DNA from: Meiothermus rufus DSM 22234
GTDB lineage: Bacteria > Deinococcota > Deinococci > Deinococcales > Thermaceae
Assembly: GCF_000423425.1 (NCBI RefSeq)
Contig: NZ_AUHY01000003.1
Span: 1 to 64,000 of the forward strand
Length of the DNA stretch: 64,000 bases
Reading direction: 5' to 3'
Under the pieces are notes generated by a model, which searched no databases, was not told where the DNA came from, and saw nothing but the letters and a program-made list of their open reading frames with translations. Each line of letters starts with the position of its first letter. The first letter of the stretch is position 1. Positions 63,785-64,000 of the stretch are shown piece after piece. Both the position numbers and the translations under genes were made by a program.

Positions 63785-64000
63785 ATGGATCGCCGCAACT
63801 TTCTTGACCTTTTAGCCAAAGGCACTTCGCTGGGCCTGCTGCTCAAGCTCTCCCCTTTGGGGATGCTCGAGTTCGTTCGGGCCCAGAGCAGCCTTAATAC
63901 CTTCCAAAAAGCCCTACTGGTAGATAAGGCGGGTAATCCCTTCAAGCTGAGCAGCCTCGAGCCCCACCAGCCTTTCGTGTTTGCCTACCCCTTCGCTGCC
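63785..64000 (+). CDS. Tat-exported, Rieske-like protein, N-terminal part (runs off the window)
   Basis: An ATG at 63785, nine bases after soxD, opens a frame of 72 codons to the window end. It starts with a twin-arginine signal (DRRNFLDLLAKGTSLGLLLK) and continues ALLVDKAGNPFKLSSLEPH, then QPFVFAYPFAA. The layout resembles Thermaceae Rieske-type iron-sulfur or Sox-linked electron-transfer proteins, but the cluster ligands lie beyond the window, so the family is not certain. Confidence 0.6.
   Translation, partial: MDRRNFLDLLAKGTSLGLLLKLSPLGMLEFVRAQSSLNTFQKALLVDKAGNPFKLSSLEPHQPFVFAYPFAA

Overview
The window looks like a chromosomal segment from a thermophilic member of the Thermaceae, most likely Meiothermus. 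The reasons are high G+C, a CTCGAG-rich sequence, a Hera-type DEAD-box helicase, PheS/PheT of Thermus type and length, and a pyr operon with a Thermus-style PyrR/leader-peptide attenuator. This assignment comes from reading the sequence and was not checked by a database search.

Layout. 1-2.2 kb: end of an IS630-like transposase, a secreted protein, an OmpR-type regulator and a lipoprotein. 2.2-5.2 kb: pyrR-pyrB-pyrC operon (minus strand) with promoter, PyrR-binding hairpin, leader ORF and terminator. 5.3-10 kb: mnmA, a cation antiporter, a Dph6-like ATPase, a cytochrome P450, thioredoxin and a DUF309 protein. 10-14.5 kb: PhoX-type phosphatase and a GAF-GGDEF protein. 14.6-19.6 kb: a minus-strand accessory module (SARP-type regulator, repeat lipoprotein, LamG lipoprotein, subtilase) with two frameshifts. 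19.7-31.5 kb: a ten-gene purine uptake and catabolism operon (M20 amidohydrolase, xanthine dehydrogenase, XdhC, BMP-type ABC nucleoside/purine importer) that also contains a Rieske oxygenase and a decayed Phd/YefM antitoxin. 31.6-33.5 kb: cobalamin genes cbiB and cobD. 33.5-37 kb: pheST behind what looks like a classical attenuator with a Trp-Phe-Phe leader peptide. 37-46.6 kb: CvpA-like protein, RNase HI, MsrA, PfkA, a phosphoribosyltransferase, an EamA transporter, broken UspA and SARP genes, a TPR-GGDEF protein and the helicase. 46.6-64 kb: a sulfur-oxidation island.

The sulfur island has two parts. The first is a cst-like operon: a CstB-like persulfide dioxygenase/rhodanese, four more rhodanese genes in a row and a TauE/SafE exporter. 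The second is a Sox cluster: soxW, Y, Z, A, X, B, a second soxX-soxA pair, a periplasmic rhodanese, a DUF302 protein, the flavoprotein soxF, soxC, soxD and the start of a Rieske-like protein. The promoters of both parts carry ATACCC...GGGTAT-type inverted repeats resembling the operators of CsoR-family persulfide sensors (CstR). This suggests that one reactive-sulfur signal may switch on both cytoplasmic persulfide handling and periplasmic thiosulfate oxidation.

The most novel items are the pheST attenuator, the shared sulfur operators, the doubled soxXA flanking soxB, a SoxY-like GGCGG tail on SoxC, the Rieske oxygenase in the purine operon, and a striking concentration of small indels in a few accessory genes while the conserved genes I read are intact. 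No rRNA, tRNA or CRISPR array was seen.
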